DNA of 64,000 nucleotides from Clostridium collagenovorans DSM 3089 (GCF_900130005.1 NZ_FQXP01000003.1:744001-808000); one strand, 5' to 3'. Shown: positions 38,390 through 48,230, counted from the stretch's first letter. The notes: a model not told the origin generated them from the sequence alone. Numbers and translations are program-made.

Positions 38390-38416
38390 AAAACCTATGA
38401 CTAAATATCATAGGCT
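38390..38416 (-). terminator. Terminator of the folate operon
   Basis: CCTATGA (38394-38400) pairs with TCATAGG (38408-38414); the minus strand continues TTTTATTTTTGCG. It follows folB/K by about 30 bases. The rest of the 38191-38389 gap holds no recognised gene. Confidence 0.8.
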
Positions 38417-38444
38417 TACATATTTTTCAATATTTATTTTATTT

Positions 38445-39257
38445 CTAATGAACCTCTTTAAGAAGTTCAAATACCCTTTTTCTTAATATAGGATGAATTT
38501 CATAGGGTGCAATATCATTTAAAGGCTCTAAAACAAAAGCTCTCTCATGCATTCTTGGATGAGGTATAATTATTTCTTCATCACTACTTACTATATTATC
38601 ATAAAGGATAACATCTAAATCTATAGTTCTAGGCCCCCATTTTATTATTCTTTCCCTTTTCAAGTTCTTTTCTACGCTTAGCAAAAACCTTACTAACTCA
38701 ATTGGAGTGAGTAGAGTTTCAATCTCTATAGCACAGTTTAAAAAGTCATCTTGTTCAGTATATCCTACAGGTTCTGTTTCATAAAACTCTGATATCTTTT
38801 TAATTTTACAGTGGGAAGAAGAGTTAATAATTTCAAAAGCTTCTTCTATATTCTTTCTTTTATCACCCATATTAGCTCCAACAGCAACAAAAGCCTTATG
38901 TTTTTCTCTAAATATTTCTACTGCTACATAATCCACTGGTTTTAAAATTGGAGCCCATGGTTTTTTCAAAGTAACTTTTACTTTTTCTATAATTTCATAA
39001 TTAACAAGTATATAATTTGCAACTTCCTCAGCAGCCTTTTCTATAAGATCAAAGCTTTTGCTTGTAAATAGCTCTTCAATTTCCTGTGCCAGTATTCCAT
39101 AATGTACTGTTTTATTTAAATCATCGCTTAAGCCAGCTTCTCTTAAGTTCACATATAATTCAAGTGAAAGTATAAACTTTTGTCCTAATTTCTTTTCTTC
39201 TTCCATGACTCCATGAAAAGCAAAAATCTCCAAATCTTTAATAATAATTTTATCCAT
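38445..39257 (-). CDS. folB-folK: Dihydroneopterin aldolase / HPPK fusion
   Basis: 270 residues with two domains. Residues 1-115 are FolB (IIIKDLEIFAFHGVMEEEKKLGQ). Residues 118-270 are 6-hydroxymethyl-7,8-dihydropterin pyrophosphokinase (VAVGANMGDKRKNIEEA near 126, YETEPVGYTEQDDFLNC, GPRTIDLDVILYD near 210). The fusion cleaves dihydroneopterin and then pyrophosphorylates the product for FolP. Final gene of the pab-fol operon. Confidence 0.95.
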   Translation of the reverse strand: MDKIIIKDLEIFAFHGVMEEEKKLGQKFILSLELYVNLREAGLSDDLNKTVHYGILAQEIEELFTSKSFDLIEKAAEEVANYILVNYEIIEKVKVTLKKPWAPILKPVDYVAVEIFREKHKAFVAVGANMGDKRKNIEEAFEIINSSSHCKIKKISEFYETEPVGYTEQDDFLNCAIEIETLLTPIELVRFLLSVEKNLKRERIIKWGPRTIDLDVILYDNIVSSDEEIIIPHPRMHERAFVLEPLNDIAPYEIHPILRKRVFELLKEVH

Positions 39258-39267
39258 ATTTTATCAC

Positions 39268-40074
39268 CTATACTCTTACAATAATATCTGTCATTTGTGC
39301 CGCTCTTTTGTTTTCTAAGACATCATGCACTCTAACAAAGTCACAACCCTTCATAATACCTATAACCGTTGTAGCAATTGTACCTTCAACTCTTTCATCA
39401 ACTGGAAGATCTAAAGACAATCCTATCATGGATTTTCTTGAGGTTGCTAAAAGTACTGGGTAACCTAATTCAATTATTTTCTCTAACTCATTAACAACTT
39501 GAATATTTTGTTCTAAGCTTTTCGCAAAACCAACTCCTGGATCTAAGATTATATTTTCCTTTTTCACTCCAGCCCTTATAGCAATTTCTACACACTCTTT
39601 TAAATCATATATGACATCTTCCATAAATGATTTGTATTCTTTATTTTCTCTATTATGCATTAAGCAACATGGCACATTGTACTTTGCAGCAACCTTTGCC
39701 ATATTGCAATCTTTTTTAAATCCCCAGACATCATTAATTAAATCTGCTCCAGCTTTTATTGCTGCTTCTGCCACCTCTGATTTATAAGTGTCAATAGATA
39801 TAGGTATATCTATTTCTTTTTTTAAAGCTTTAATTATAGGAACTACTCTATTAATTTCCTCCTCAACACTTATAATTGTGTGATTAGGCCTAGTTGACTC
39901 ACCACCTACATCAATAATTGAGGCCCCTTCCTTTATCATTAATTTAGCCTGATGCACTGCCTTCTCTATAGAATTGAATTTCCCTCCGTCAGAAAAGGAA
40001 TCTGGTGTAACATTTAAAATCCCCATTATGTAGGTTTCTTTTCCTAAATCAAACTTTTTATTTCCTATTATCAT
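39268..40074 (-). CDS. folP: Dihydropteroate synthase
   Basis: About 268 residues. Joins 6-hydroxymethyl-dihydropterin pyrophosphate with p-aminobenzoate; it is the sulfonamide target. GILNVTPDSFSDGGKF near residue 18, DVGGESTRPN near 57, ILDPGVGFAKSLEQN near 177 and TSRKSMIG near 214 are conserved. The ATG at 40074 has AAGG 9 bases upstream; one at 40083 abuts that site. Confidence 0.95.
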   Translation of the reverse strand: MIIGNKKFDLGKETYIMGILNVTPDSFSDGGKFNSIEKAVHQAKLMIKEGASIIDVGGESTRPNHTIISVEEEINRVVPIIKALKKEIDIPISIDTYKSEVAEAAIKAGADLINDVWGFKKDCNMAKVAAKYNVPCCLMHNRENKEYKSFMEDVIYDLKECVEIAIRAGVKKENIILDPGVGFAKSLEQNIQVVNELEKIIELGYPVLLATSRKSMIGLSLDLPVDERVEGTIATTVIGIMKGCDFVRVHDVLENKRAAQMTDIIVRV

Positions 40075-40094
40075 TCTACTCATCCTTCTCTCTT

Positions 40095-40574
40095 TTAATA
40101 AAGTAACTTAAGATTTTTTTTATCTTTACTCCATTTGCACTCTTTTTCAACCTTGCAAAGATAGCATTTTCTAGATGCTTTATCACTTTTATACAAAAGA
40201 TAGCTTAGACTATATAATTCATTATCTTTTTTTCTATGATTTCTAATAGCTGTTGTAATTTCTATTACCTCACAATCATTAAAATCACACTCTTTTAGTA
40301 TTCTCTCTGCTATCTCAGCTCCATAAATTTCATGAGGTGTTTTATCTAAATACTGTTTCCACTTTCCTATGTCATGTAATAATCCACAGGCATACAATAT
40401 TTCTTTACTAAAATACAACTCTTCTTCTAAGGAAATTATGTGCATAAGTCTACAAGTATCTACTAGATGCTCCATACCATGTTTACAAAAAATCCTCTGT
40501 TTTTCACATTCTTTATTTAATTCAATACATCTTTCAAACTCTAAATTATTTATTATTTTATCTATTCTTTTCAT
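40095..40574 (-). CDS. HD-domain phosphohydrolase in the folate operon
   Basis: 159 residues. The HD motif is H67-D68 in CGLLHDIGKW, with other likely metal ligands H36 and D131, plus a C-terminal cysteine group C137, C140 and C146 (CYLCKVEKEC). It lies between folE and folP with gaps of 10-15 bp, so it is very likely co-translated with them. Folate synthesis needs a phosphatase that removes phosphates from dihydroneopterin triphosphate, and no folQ/Nudix gene is in this operon. A role in that step is plausible but unproven. Confidence 0.7.
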   Translation of the reverse strand: MKRIDKIINNLEFERCIELNKECEKQRIFCKHGMEHLVDTCRLMHIISLEEELYFSKEILYACGLLHDIGKWKQYLDKTPHEIYGAEIAERILKECDFNDCEVIEITTAIRNHRKKDNELYSLSYLLYKSDKASRKCYLCKVEKECKWSKDKKNLKLLY

Positions 40575-40587
40575 GACTTATCCTTAA

Positions 40588-41157
40588 TTATAGCTTTATA
40601 AGCTCTAGAACTTGCTTTTGAAGATCCATATTATTTTCAAAGTTTCCCTTGGCTACAATGGTTGCAGTACTAGATCCAGGCTTTTTTATACCCCTCATAC
40701 TCATGCATAAGTGTTCTGCTTCTACAACAACCATTACTCCCTTAGCGTTTAAGTTTTTCATTATCGCCTCTGCTACTTGAAAAGTTAATCTTTCTTGAAG
40801 TTGAGGTCTTTTAGCAAATACTTCAACAGTTCTAGCAAGTTTACTTAATCCAGCTACCTTCCCATTTGGAATATATGCTATATGCACCTTTCCAAAGAAA
40901 GGTAAAAAGTGATGTTCACACATAGAATAAAATTGAATATCCTTTTCTAAAACTAAGTTATCATCCTCTACATGAAAGGTTCTTGAAAGATGTACACTAG
41001 CATCTTCGTCCATACCTGAAAATACTTCTTCATACATTCTTGCAATTCTATCTGGTGTGTCTTTTAAGCCTTCTCTATTTACATCTTCACCTATAGCCTC
41101 TATTATCATAGAAACTGCTGTCTTTATTTTTTCTTTATCTATATGTCTATTTTCCAT
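40588..41157 (-). CDS. folE: GTP cyclohydrolase I
   Basis: 189 residues. Converts GTP to 7,8-dihydroneopterin triphosphate, the first step of folate synthesis. Zinc ligands in YSMCEHHFLPFFGK (Cys and His near residue 80) and EAEHLCMSMRGIKKPGS (Cys near 150); PDRIARMYEEVF near residue 31 is also conserved. This is the canonical FolE1 type. Confidence 0.97.
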   Translation of the reverse strand: MENRHIDKEKIKTAVSMIIEAIGEDVNREGLKDTPDRIARMYEEVFSGMDEDASVHLSRTFHVEDDNLVLEKDIQFYSMCEHHFLPFFGKVHIAYIPNGKVAGLSKLARTVEVFAKRPQLQERLTFQVAEAIMKNLNAKGVMVVVEAEHLCMSMRGIKKPGSSTATIVAKGNFENNMDLQKQVLELIKL

Positions 41158-41191
41158 GTCTCTCTCCCTCTCATATATTAATTCAAATGAC

Positions 41192-41971
41192 TTATTTATA
41201 TAAAATAGATTTTTTATATAGGAACTCTATATAATCTGTTATTGCACTTTCTTTAATTTCCACATCATTTATACGCTTTACTTTTATAACTCCTAGTAAT
41301 GAATTAGTTAAGAATATACCATCTGCATCATAAAGTTCCTTTAATTCAAATTCCCCCTGCTCGATACAAAACTTACCATCATGTTCTATTTCACTTATAA
41401 TATAATCTCTTACTATACCCTTTAAAAGCCCACACTGTACCTTAGGTGTATAAATAACATTATCTTTTATAAAAAAGATATTACTAATACTTCCTTCTGC
41501 TATTTTATCATGTACATTTAAAAATAAGACCTCATTATATCCTTCCTTTAAGGCTTCTTCTCTTTCTAATATGTTATCACAATAATTAAAGCTTTTTATA
41601 TATGTCATATTAGAGTATGGATTTCTTTTTACATCACTTACCTTTAAAGAAAAACCATTTTTATAATCTTGTACAGTATAAGGAATATCTCTGCAAGAAT
41701 AAATGGTATTTTCTTCAGAAACCATAATTTTCAATGCTTTATTTTTGCATTTCAATAAGCTTATATTGCTTAATACATCTTCCTTTAAAACCTCTTTATT
41801 TATACCTAGTACTTTCATACCATAATTTATTCTATTTAAATGTTCTTCTAAAAAAATAGGTTTCTCACATACATGAATAGTTTCAAAAACTCCTTTTCCA
41901 AAGAAAAATCCACTATCAAGTTTTATATTCTTATGGCTTTGTTTTTCACCATTAACTATTATGCAGTCCAT
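41192..41971 (-). CDS. pabC: Aminodeoxychorismate lyase
   Basis: 259 residues. Fold-type IV PLP enzyme that releases pyruvate from 4-amino-4-deoxychorismate to give p-aminobenzoate. GKGVFETIHVCEKPIFLEEHLNRI near residue 25, the PLP lysine in YIKSFNYCDNI near 126, and LNVHDKIAEGSISNIFFIKD near 150 fit the family. The context between pabB and folE excludes D-amino-acid or branched-chain aminotransferase roles. Confidence 0.9.
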   Translation of the reverse strand: MDCIIVNGEKQSHKNIKLDSGFFFGKGVFETIHVCEKPIFLEEHLNRINYGMKVLGINKEVLKEDVLSNISLLKCKNKALKIMVSEENTIYSCRDIPYTVQDYKNGFSLKVSDVKRNPYSNMTYIKSFNYCDNILEREEALKEGYNEVLFLNVHDKIAEGSISNIFFIKDNVIYTPKVQCGLLKGIVRDYIISEIEHDGKFCIEQGEFELKELYDADGIFLTNSLLGVIKVKRINDVEIKESAITDYIEFLYKKSILYK

Positions 41972-41982
41972 AAACTTACCCC

Positions 41983-43371
41983 CTAATTTAAAGCTATCAT
42001 AAGAGCCTTTGCCTTTTGCAGAGTTTCCTCATATTCATCCTTAGAATCCGATTCCCAAGTTATGCCTCCACCAACTCCAAAATAGGCAGTATCATCCTTC
42101 ATTACAATAGTTCTAATTACTATACTTAGATCTACATTTTGATCAAATCCTAAATATCCAATAGCTCCAGTATATATATTTCTAGATACACACTCAAGTT
42201 CATCAATGATCTCTATGCTTCTTATTTTAGGAGCTCCAGTTATGGATCCTCCTGGGAAACATGCTTTTATACAATCTATAGAAGTAAACTCATCTTTTAT
42301 TTCTCCTACTATACTCGATACTAAATGATATACGGTACTATACTCCTCTATTGAAAATAACTCCTTAACCTTTACACTATTAGCTTTGCAAACCTTACTT
42401 AAATCATTTCTTTCTAAATCCACGATCATAAGTAATTCTGATTTATCCTTTTCACTATTTTGTAAAGCTATTTTATTTTTATTATTTTCTGTTTCGCTAC
42501 TTCCTCTAGGTTTTGTTCCTTTGATAGGTCTTGTTTCTACTTGTCCCTGTCTAATTTCTAAAAACCTTTCAGGTGAAGAACTTATGATTGTAAAATCCTC
42601 ATATTTCAGAAAAGCTGCAAAAGGAGCTGGGTTAATAGCCCTTAATCTATAATATATTTCATAATCTTTTCTATTATTATTAGTCCTTTTATATCTTTGT
42701 GTCAAGTTCGTTATATAAATATCACCACTTCTTATGTAGTCTCTCACCTTTTCAACAGTGTTTATATACTCATCTTTTGTAAAATTAGAGTCAAATTCAT
42801 TGTAATCAATAGTTTCTTTATTTATATCTCTATTATAATTTAAAATCTCATTTATTTCTTTTTTTTCAAAATTCAAAATAGAGTTTTTAATTTCTTTTAC
42901 TTTTTCTTTATAGTTCTCATCTCTTTGAAGAGCAGATATGTATTGCTTTTTTTCTAAGTTATCAAAGATAATAATATTCTCATAGAAATTAAAATATGCA
43001 AGAGGAATATCAACATCATCCTTGCTATTTAAAATTAAATTTTCAACTTTGCTACATAAGTCATATGAAAAATATCCTATTCCACCTCCTATAAAAGGTA
43101 ATTTAGAAGTATTTTCAACTTTATACTTACATAAAATATCTTGCAAGAGTTTAAAGCCGTCCTTTTCAATTTGAAGTTCATCATTAATATAACATCCTTC
43201 TTTTTTCCAAATAAAACTTAAAAATTTATTTAATCCAATAAAAGAATATCTTCCTAAGGATTTTTCATCTCTTCCACTATCTAAGAAGCTTGTATGGATT
43301 TTATCCTTAAAAATATAATAAACCTCATGAGGACTTAAGTTAGTATGTAATTCTTCTATATATATATTCAT
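41983..43371 (-). CDS. pabB: Aminodeoxychorismate synthase component I
   Basis: 462 residues. Chorismate-utilising enzyme. ISSSPERFLEIRQGQVETRPIKGT contains the PIKGT motif with the lysine typical of PabB-type ADC synthases rather than anthranilate synthase (PIAGT). NDLSKVCK and FPGGSITGAPKIRSIEIIDELE are conserved. It works with PabA, encoded directly upstream. Confidence 0.93.
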   Translation of the reverse strand: MNIYIEELHTNLSPHEVYYIFKDKIHTSFLDSGRDEKSLGRYSFIGLNKFLSFIWKKEGCYINDELQIEKDGFKLLQDILCKYKVENTSKLPFIGGGIGYFSYDLCSKVENLILNSKDDVDIPLAYFNFYENIIIFDNLEKKQYISALQRDENYKEKVKEIKNSILNFEKKEINEILNYNRDINKETIDYNEFDSNFTKDEYINTVEKVRDYIRSGDIYITNLTQRYKRTNNNRKDYEIYYRLRAINPAPFAAFLKYEDFTIISSSPERFLEIRQGQVETRPIKGTKPRGSSETENNKNKIALQNSEKDKSELLMIVDLERNDLSKVCKANSVKVKELFSIEEYSTVYHLVSSIVGEIKDEFTSIDCIKACFPGGSITGAPKIRSIEIIDELECVSRNIYTGAIGYLGFDQNVDLSIVIRTIVMKDDTAYFGVGGGITWESDSKDEYEETLQKAKALMIALN

Positions 43372-43398
43372 AAATTTGTCCTTTCCTTAAGCAGAAAC

Positions 43399-43998
43399 TT
43401 AATTTTCAATTTTACTTCTATTAAAAGCTTTAGCTTCCTTTATAAAGTTATGTAACATTTCATGTCCGAATTCTGTTAATTCAGCCTCAGGATGAAATTG
43501 TACTCCCTCAATAAATAACTCCTTATGTCTTATACCCATAATTACATTATCTTCATTAGTTTTAGCCGTAACTTCTAATTCTTTTGGAAAGTCCTCTTCT
43601 TTTACTACTAAAGAATGATATCTAGTAACCTTAAAACTAGTAGGCAAATCTTTAAATACACCCTTATTATTATTTATAATTTTCGATATTTTACCATGAA
43701 CAGGGCTTTCTCCCTTTTTAACCTTAGCTCCAAAATAATGTGCTATGGTCTGATGACCTAAGCAAATGCCAAGTATAGGTATTTCACCCTTAAAGCGCTC
43801 TAAAATTTCTAATGTTATACCGGTTTCTTTAGGCGTTCTAGGACCTGGGGAAATTATTATCCCTTCTGGCTTAAGCTTTTCTATATCTTCTATTGTTAAT
43901 TTATCATTTCTAAATATAAAAACCTCTGCCTCTAATTCTTCAAAATATCTTACTAAATTATAAACAAAGGAATCATAATTATCTATCATTAAAAACAT
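43399..43998 (-). CDS. pabA: Aminodeoxychorismate synthase component II (glutamine amidotransferase)
   Basis: 199 residues from the ATG at 43998, 7 bases after AGGAG; a longer start at 44016 is rejected. Class I amidotransferase with IDNYDSFVYNLVRYF, the nucleophile cysteine in LGICLGHQTIA near residue 80, and catalytic His/Glu in VQFHPEAELTE near 170. Supplies ammonia to PabB. First gene of the pab-fol operon. Confidence 0.93.
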   Translation of the reverse strand: MFLMIDNYDSFVYNLVRYFEELEAEVFIFRNDKLTIEDIEKLKPEGIIISPGPRTPKETGITLEILERFKGEIPILGICLGHQTIAHYFGAKVKKGESPVHGKISKIINNNKGVFKDLPTSFKVTRYHSLVVKEEDFPKELEVTAKTNEDNVIMGIRHKELFIEGVQFHPEAELTEFGHEMLHNFIKEAKAFNRSKIEN

Positions 43999-44241
43999 TG
44001 ATACTCTCCTAAACATTATAATTATTAATAATAAATATTAATTACTCTTTAATTATATAATACAACTTCAAACTTTCATAGTAAAGCCATCTTAAATAAG
44101 CTATATACTTAATAAATTCAAATAATACATTGCTTTTATGATTATCTTTCAGCATATTTGTATAGAATAAATATAAAAGTTATTCTATTATATATTTTTA
44201 TGTTATAATCCTAATAATACAAATATTAAGGGGTGATATAT

Positions 44242-45084
44242 ATGAGCAATACAAAAGGAGATTTTCATATTCATAGCACTATATCTGATGGGCGAAACAC
44301 ACCTTATGAAATTTTAAGCATAGCACAACATAATAATATAGATTTTTTAGCACTAACTGATCACGATAATACAGATGGTGTTAATGACTTCTTGAAATAT
44401 GCAAAAGCCTTCAATATAACTGCTATTCCTGGAATTGAACTTTCCACAGTATATAATAAAGAAAATATTCACGTACTCGGATTCTTTAAGGATAGTAGCT
44501 TTAATTCTAAAGAGTTTCAAGACTTTTTAAAAAAAGTTCGATGTGAAAGAGAAGTTCGAGCCAAAAAAATCATAGAAAACCTAAAAACTTATTTTGACAT
44601 AAGTATCGAATACGAACAACTATTAAAGCTATCTAAGGGTACCATAGCTAGACCTCATATAGCTCAAGCTATAATTGACAAAGGTTATTCCTATTCTTAT
44701 CAATATATATTTGATAATATTATAAGTACTAAAAGTCCTGCTTATGTACCCTACAACCGAATAGATACTAAAGAAGGCATTAACTTATTAAAATCATTTA
44801 ATGCATTAACAGTATTAGCGCATCCAGTTTTAATTAAAATTTCTTCCGTAAAGGAAATATTACAGTTTGGCTTTGATGGAATTGAGGCTATATATCCTCT
44901 GAATACTAAAGAAGATGAAGAAAATTTTAAGGCTTTAGCTAAAAAGTATAATCTCTTTATAACTGCCGGTTCTGATTTTCACGGTAATTTTAAAGATGAT
45001 ACAAAGCATAGTAACTTAGGTTCTGTATATCTAGAAAATACTGATCTTAAAATATTTTTAGAAAAACTAAAAAGTAATTCTTAG
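44242..45084 (+). CDS. PHP-domain phosphoesterase
   Basis: 280 residues from the ATG at 44242, 8 bases after AAGGGG. The metal-site motifs are GDFHIHSTISDG (N-terminus), ALTDHDNTDG near residue 38, VLAHPVL near 195 and GSDFHGN near 245. The arrangement matches the TrpH/YciV group (3',5'-nucleotide bisphosphate phosphatase or RNase AM-like). The exact substrate is unknown. Stands alone, divergent from pabA. Confidence 0.85.
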   Translation: MSNTKGDFHIHSTISDGRNTPYEILSIAQHNNIDFLALTDHDNTDGVNDFLKYAKAFNITAIPGIELSTVYNKENIHVLGFFKDSSFNSKEFQDFLKKVRCEREVRAKKIIENLKTYFDISIEYEQLLKLSKGTIARPHIAQAIIDKGYSYSYQYIFDNIISTKSPAYVPYNRIDTKEGINLLKSFNALTVLAHPVLIKISSVKEILQFGFDGIEAIYPLNTKEDEENFKALAKKYNLFITAGSDFHGNFKDDTKHSNLGSVYLENTDLKIFLEKLKSNS

Positions 45085-45149
45085 TTGTATGAAAACCTTA
45101 TAAAGACATACATTTATATAGTAATAATAACTAAATTATTCTTTAAAAT

Positions 45150-45255
45150 TTATGAGGCTGAGGCATTAAAGAATTTACATACAATATATTGTTTTTCACA
45201 TTTAAAATTAAAACAATATATTGTATGGTTTATTCTCAGTGCTACAGCCCCATTT
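45150..45255. repeat. Imperfect palindrome of about 100 bp
   Basis: CATACAATATATTGTTTT (about 45179-45196) and its exact complement (about 45211-45228) form an 18-bp stem around a short AT-rich centre. GGCTGAGGCA and TGCTACAGCC outside it extend the pairing imperfectly. It lies between the PHP gene and the M18 peptidase terminator. Confidence 0.65.
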
Positions 45256-45285
45256 TTTATTTTAACTAAATTTTCAAGCATTAAT

Positions 45286-45357
45286 AAAAAGCCATCCTTT
45301 AGCTTAGTCTCCACCTAAAAATTAGGTTGAAGCTACTAAAGAATGGCTTAGTTTTTA
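45286..45357. terminator. Long hairpin terminator for the M18 peptidase and/or PHP gene
   Basis: Stem parts AAGCCAT/ATGGCTT, CTTTAG/CTAAAG and CCTAA/TTAGG stack around a short AAAA loop; A- and T-rich flanks are present on both sides. Adjacent to the M18 stop codon. Confidence 0.75.
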
Positions 45358-45360
45358 ATT

Positions 45361-46761
45361 TTATGCTTCTATTAAGAATGCTTTGTATGCTCTATAAGTT
45401 TCATATATATCTGCTTTACTAGCAATTTCATATGGAGCATGCATGTTGTGTAATGCAACACCTGAGTCAATTACTTCCATTCCATATTCAGCCATGATGT
45501 ATGCGATTGTACCACCGCCACCTTGGTCAACTTTTCCTAATTCAGCTGTTTGCCAAGAAACGTTATGTTTATCCATAATATTTCTTAAGTGTGCTAAGTA
45601 TTCTGCATTAGCATCATTACAGCCACCTTTTCCTCTTGAACCAGTATATTTATTAAATACTATACCCTTACCAAAATAAGCTGTATTCTTTCTTTCTGAA
45701 ACTGATGGATAGTTAGGATCAAAAGCAGCACTTACGTCAGAAGATAACATTTTAGAATTAGATAAAGCTCTTCTAACTTTTATGTCTGAATAATCACCTT
45801 GTAAATTCATAATCTCCATAAGAGCATTTTCAAAGAATCTTGATGACATTCCTGTAGCACCAATGCTTCCTACTTCTTCTTTATCAACTAATAAAGTTAC
45901 ACATGTTTTATCTGTTGATTTTAGTTCTAACATTGCCTCAAAAGAAGTGTAAGAACATACTCTATCGTCTTGACCATAAGCCATAACCATAGAATTATCT
46001 AAACCATAATGTCTAGCTCTTCCAGCTGGAACAACTTCTAATTCTGCTGAAACGAAATCCTCTTCAACTATGCCATACTTTTGATTTAAAAGTCTTAAAA
46101 CATTTAATTTAACTCTGTCTTTAGCTTCTTTATCTTCTATTGGCATACTTCCTATACAAACATTTAAATCTTCGCCTTCAATTCCCTTATCTAAAGTCTT
46201 ACGCATTTGATCTGCTGATAAGTGAACTAATAAGTCAGAAATACCAACTACTGGATCATTATCGTCTTCACCGATAACAACTTTTACTATTTCTCCATCT
46301 TTCTTAGCAATTACACCATGTATTGCAAGTGGAAGAGTAACCCATTGGTATTTTTTAATTCCACCATAGTAGTGAGTTTCAAACATAGCAAAGTCAGAAT
46401 CTTCGTATAATGGATTTTGTTTTAAATCTATTCTTGGAGAGTCAATATGAGCTCCTAATAATCTTAAACCTTTTTCCATTGGTTCTGTACCAACTAAAAA
46501 CATAGCTAAAGCTTTACCCATAAAGTTACAGTAAACTTTATCTCCTGCTTTTATTGCAATTCCTGCTTCAACTAAATCATTTAAATTTTTATAACCATGC
46601 TTTTCTGCAATGTTTACGAATTCATCCACACATTCTCTTTCAGTCTTACATAATGACATGAAATCTATGTATCTGTTTGATAATGCAAATACATCTTTTA
46701 AATCTTCTTGAGAATATTTATCCCAAGCAAGTTCATATTTTTTTTCTAAATTACTCATCAT
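45361..46761 (-). CDS. M18-family aminopeptidase
   Basis: 466 residues. Di-zinc metallopeptidase that removes N-terminal residues from peptides. The motifs are LGAHIDSPRIDLKQNP (metal histidine and aspartate near residue 105), VDKEEVGSIGATGM (catalytic and metal glutamates near 288), SSDVSAAFDPN (aspartate), and LHNMHAPYEIASKAD (C-terminal metal histidine). GGGGG lies upstream of two adjacent ATGs, either of which may be used. Cytoplasmic, no signal peptide. Confidence 0.93.
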   Translation of the reverse strand: MMSNLEKKYELAWDKYSQEDLKDVFALSNRYIDFMSLCKTERECVDEFVNIAEKHGYKNLNDLVEAGIAIKAGDKVYCNFMGKALAMFLVGTEPMEKGLRLLGAHIDSPRIDLKQNPLYEDSDFAMFETHYYGGIKKYQWVTLPLAIHGVIAKKDGEIVKVVIGEDDNDPVVGISDLLVHLSADQMRKTLDKGIEGEDLNVCIGSMPIEDKEAKDRVKLNVLRLLNQKYGIVEEDFVSAELEVVPAGRARHYGLDNSMVMAYGQDDRVCSYTSFEAMLELKSTDKTCVTLLVDKEEVGSIGATGMSSRFFENALMEIMNLQGDYSDIKVRRALSNSKMLSSDVSAAFDPNYPSVSERKNTAYFGKGIVFNKYTGSRGKGGCNDANAEYLAHLRNIMDKHNVSWQTAELGKVDQGGGGTIAYIMAEYGMEVIDSGVALHNMHAPYEIASKADIYETYRAYKAFLIEA

Positions 46762-46887
46762 AACTTGTTACCCCCTAGTTATCTTATACTTATTATTCTA
46801 CTAGATAAAATTTAGTTTTTCAATTAAATTAATTGTATTTTTTCACTTTAAAGTTAATTCTACCAAAGATATATATATTACTAACTA

Positions 46888-47826
46888 TTATAGCCATTTC
46901 TTCTTCTTAAAAATATATATTAAAATCATAGAAATACAAACCATAATAATAGCCATATACCAAAATCCATTAGGGCAATTACTAAAAGGTATATTTTCAT
47001 AATTCATTCCATGCATACCTGTGATTAAATTTAAGGGCAAGAAAACTGTAGCTATTAAAGTAAAAACCTTCATTAACTCATTTGTTTTATTAGCCATTTC
47101 CGCTTCAAAAGCTTCTCTTACTAAGGCTAAGTCTTGCACTAATACTTCTAAAGCCTGCATTAACTTCTCAATCTTTTTATTTAATATAGAAAAGTAACCC
47201 AAGCACTCTTTGGTAATGACCTCATTTTCATTGCTTATTAAGCCATCTCCAATATATCTTAAAGGACTTAGAAACTTTTTCAACTTATATACTTGTCTCC
47301 GTAGATTTATAAGCATATTTAAATGCTCATGCTGAGGATTTTTTAGTATATCTAATTCTATTTTATCAGCTTCTCTTTCCAATTGAGATATTATTTCATA
47401 ATTTTTAATTATTATCTTATCTACAATGTGATACAAAATTGTACTACAATGAGGCTTTTCTTTTAGTATACATGAATTTCTATTTCTCAATATATCCTCT
47501 ATAAGATTATATACTAAGTTTTCGCTTTCTTCCTCAATAGCTAATATATAATCATTGCTTAAAAATATCTTTATTTGTTCTGAGTCAATCAATCCTTCTT
47601 CATATTTTAAAACATTAACAGTCGTAAAAAGATACTTTTCAAAGAAGCTTATTTTACAATTAAAATCAGCTTCCTCACACTCATTTATATTTCTGCTATC
47701 TAAACTTAAAATGACCCCTAAGGTTTTTAGTTCTTTCATATTTCCTAAAAGTAAATAATCGCTATTTCCCAATTTCCATGTATTTTCTGCCTCATTGAAA
47801 TTGTTTATAATATCATATACCTTCAT
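46888..47826 (-). CDS. CorA-family divalent cation transporter
   Basis: 312 residues from the ATG at 47826, after GGTGG. A large soluble helical N-domain precedes two C-terminal transmembrane helices (LMKVFTLIATVFLPLNLITG and GFWYMAIIMVCISMILIYIF). The pore signature GMN is in GMHGMNYEN near residue 280. Mediates Mg2+ (or Co2+/Ni2+) flux. The N-domain is divergent, so ion preference cannot be assigned. Confidence 0.88.
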   Translation of the reverse strand: MKVYDIINNFNEAENTWKLGNSDYLLLGNMKELKTLGVILSLDSRNINECEEADFNCKISFFEKYLFTTVNVLKYEEGLIDSEQIKIFLSNDYILAIEEESENLVYNLIEDILRNRNSCILKEKPHCSTILYHIVDKIIIKNYEIISQLEREADKIELDILKNPQHEHLNMLINLRRQVYKLKKFLSPLRYIGDGLISNENEVITKECLGYFSILNKKIEKLMQALEVLVQDLALVREAFEAEMANKTNELMKVFTLIATVFLPLNLITGMHGMNYENIPFSNCPNGFWYMAIIMVCISMILIYIFKKKKWL

Positions 47827-48230
47827 AAAATCCACCATTCAAATAATTTTAATTTACTATTATATTATTATCCATGAGTTAAAATTTTATGTTATAATGT
47901 TTTTTTCTTTTTTTTTCGACTTTTACATTTTATGGTAAATAGTGATTTTTCAACATCTTTATGATTTTGTATATATTTTACATTTCATATTTGGTAATTA
48001 TTTTTGTTTATTTTTACTGTTTTTTATCATTTTATGTAATTAATTGTTATATATATTCATTTAACATTTCATAGATTATCTAGTAAAATAAATGTATAGT
48101 TTCTGATAAAGTAAATTCCATATAAGTAAATTTAGATAGATATCATAAGATACACTAATTTACCTAAATAGGGGGATTTGAAAATTACTTTATCAATATA
48201 TTCTATTTTTTATTTCAGAGAGGGATCAAT
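47827..48230. other. Intergenic region between corA and the Spo0E-like gene
   Basis: About 400 AT-rich bases with long T-runs. No gene was recognised; it must hold the divergent promoters of corA and the Spo0E-like gene. Confidence 0.5.

Noticed and set aside
45085..45318. Plus-strand ORF of 77 codons after the PHP gene
   Set aside because: Begins with TTG without a ribosome binding site and runs through the palindromes.
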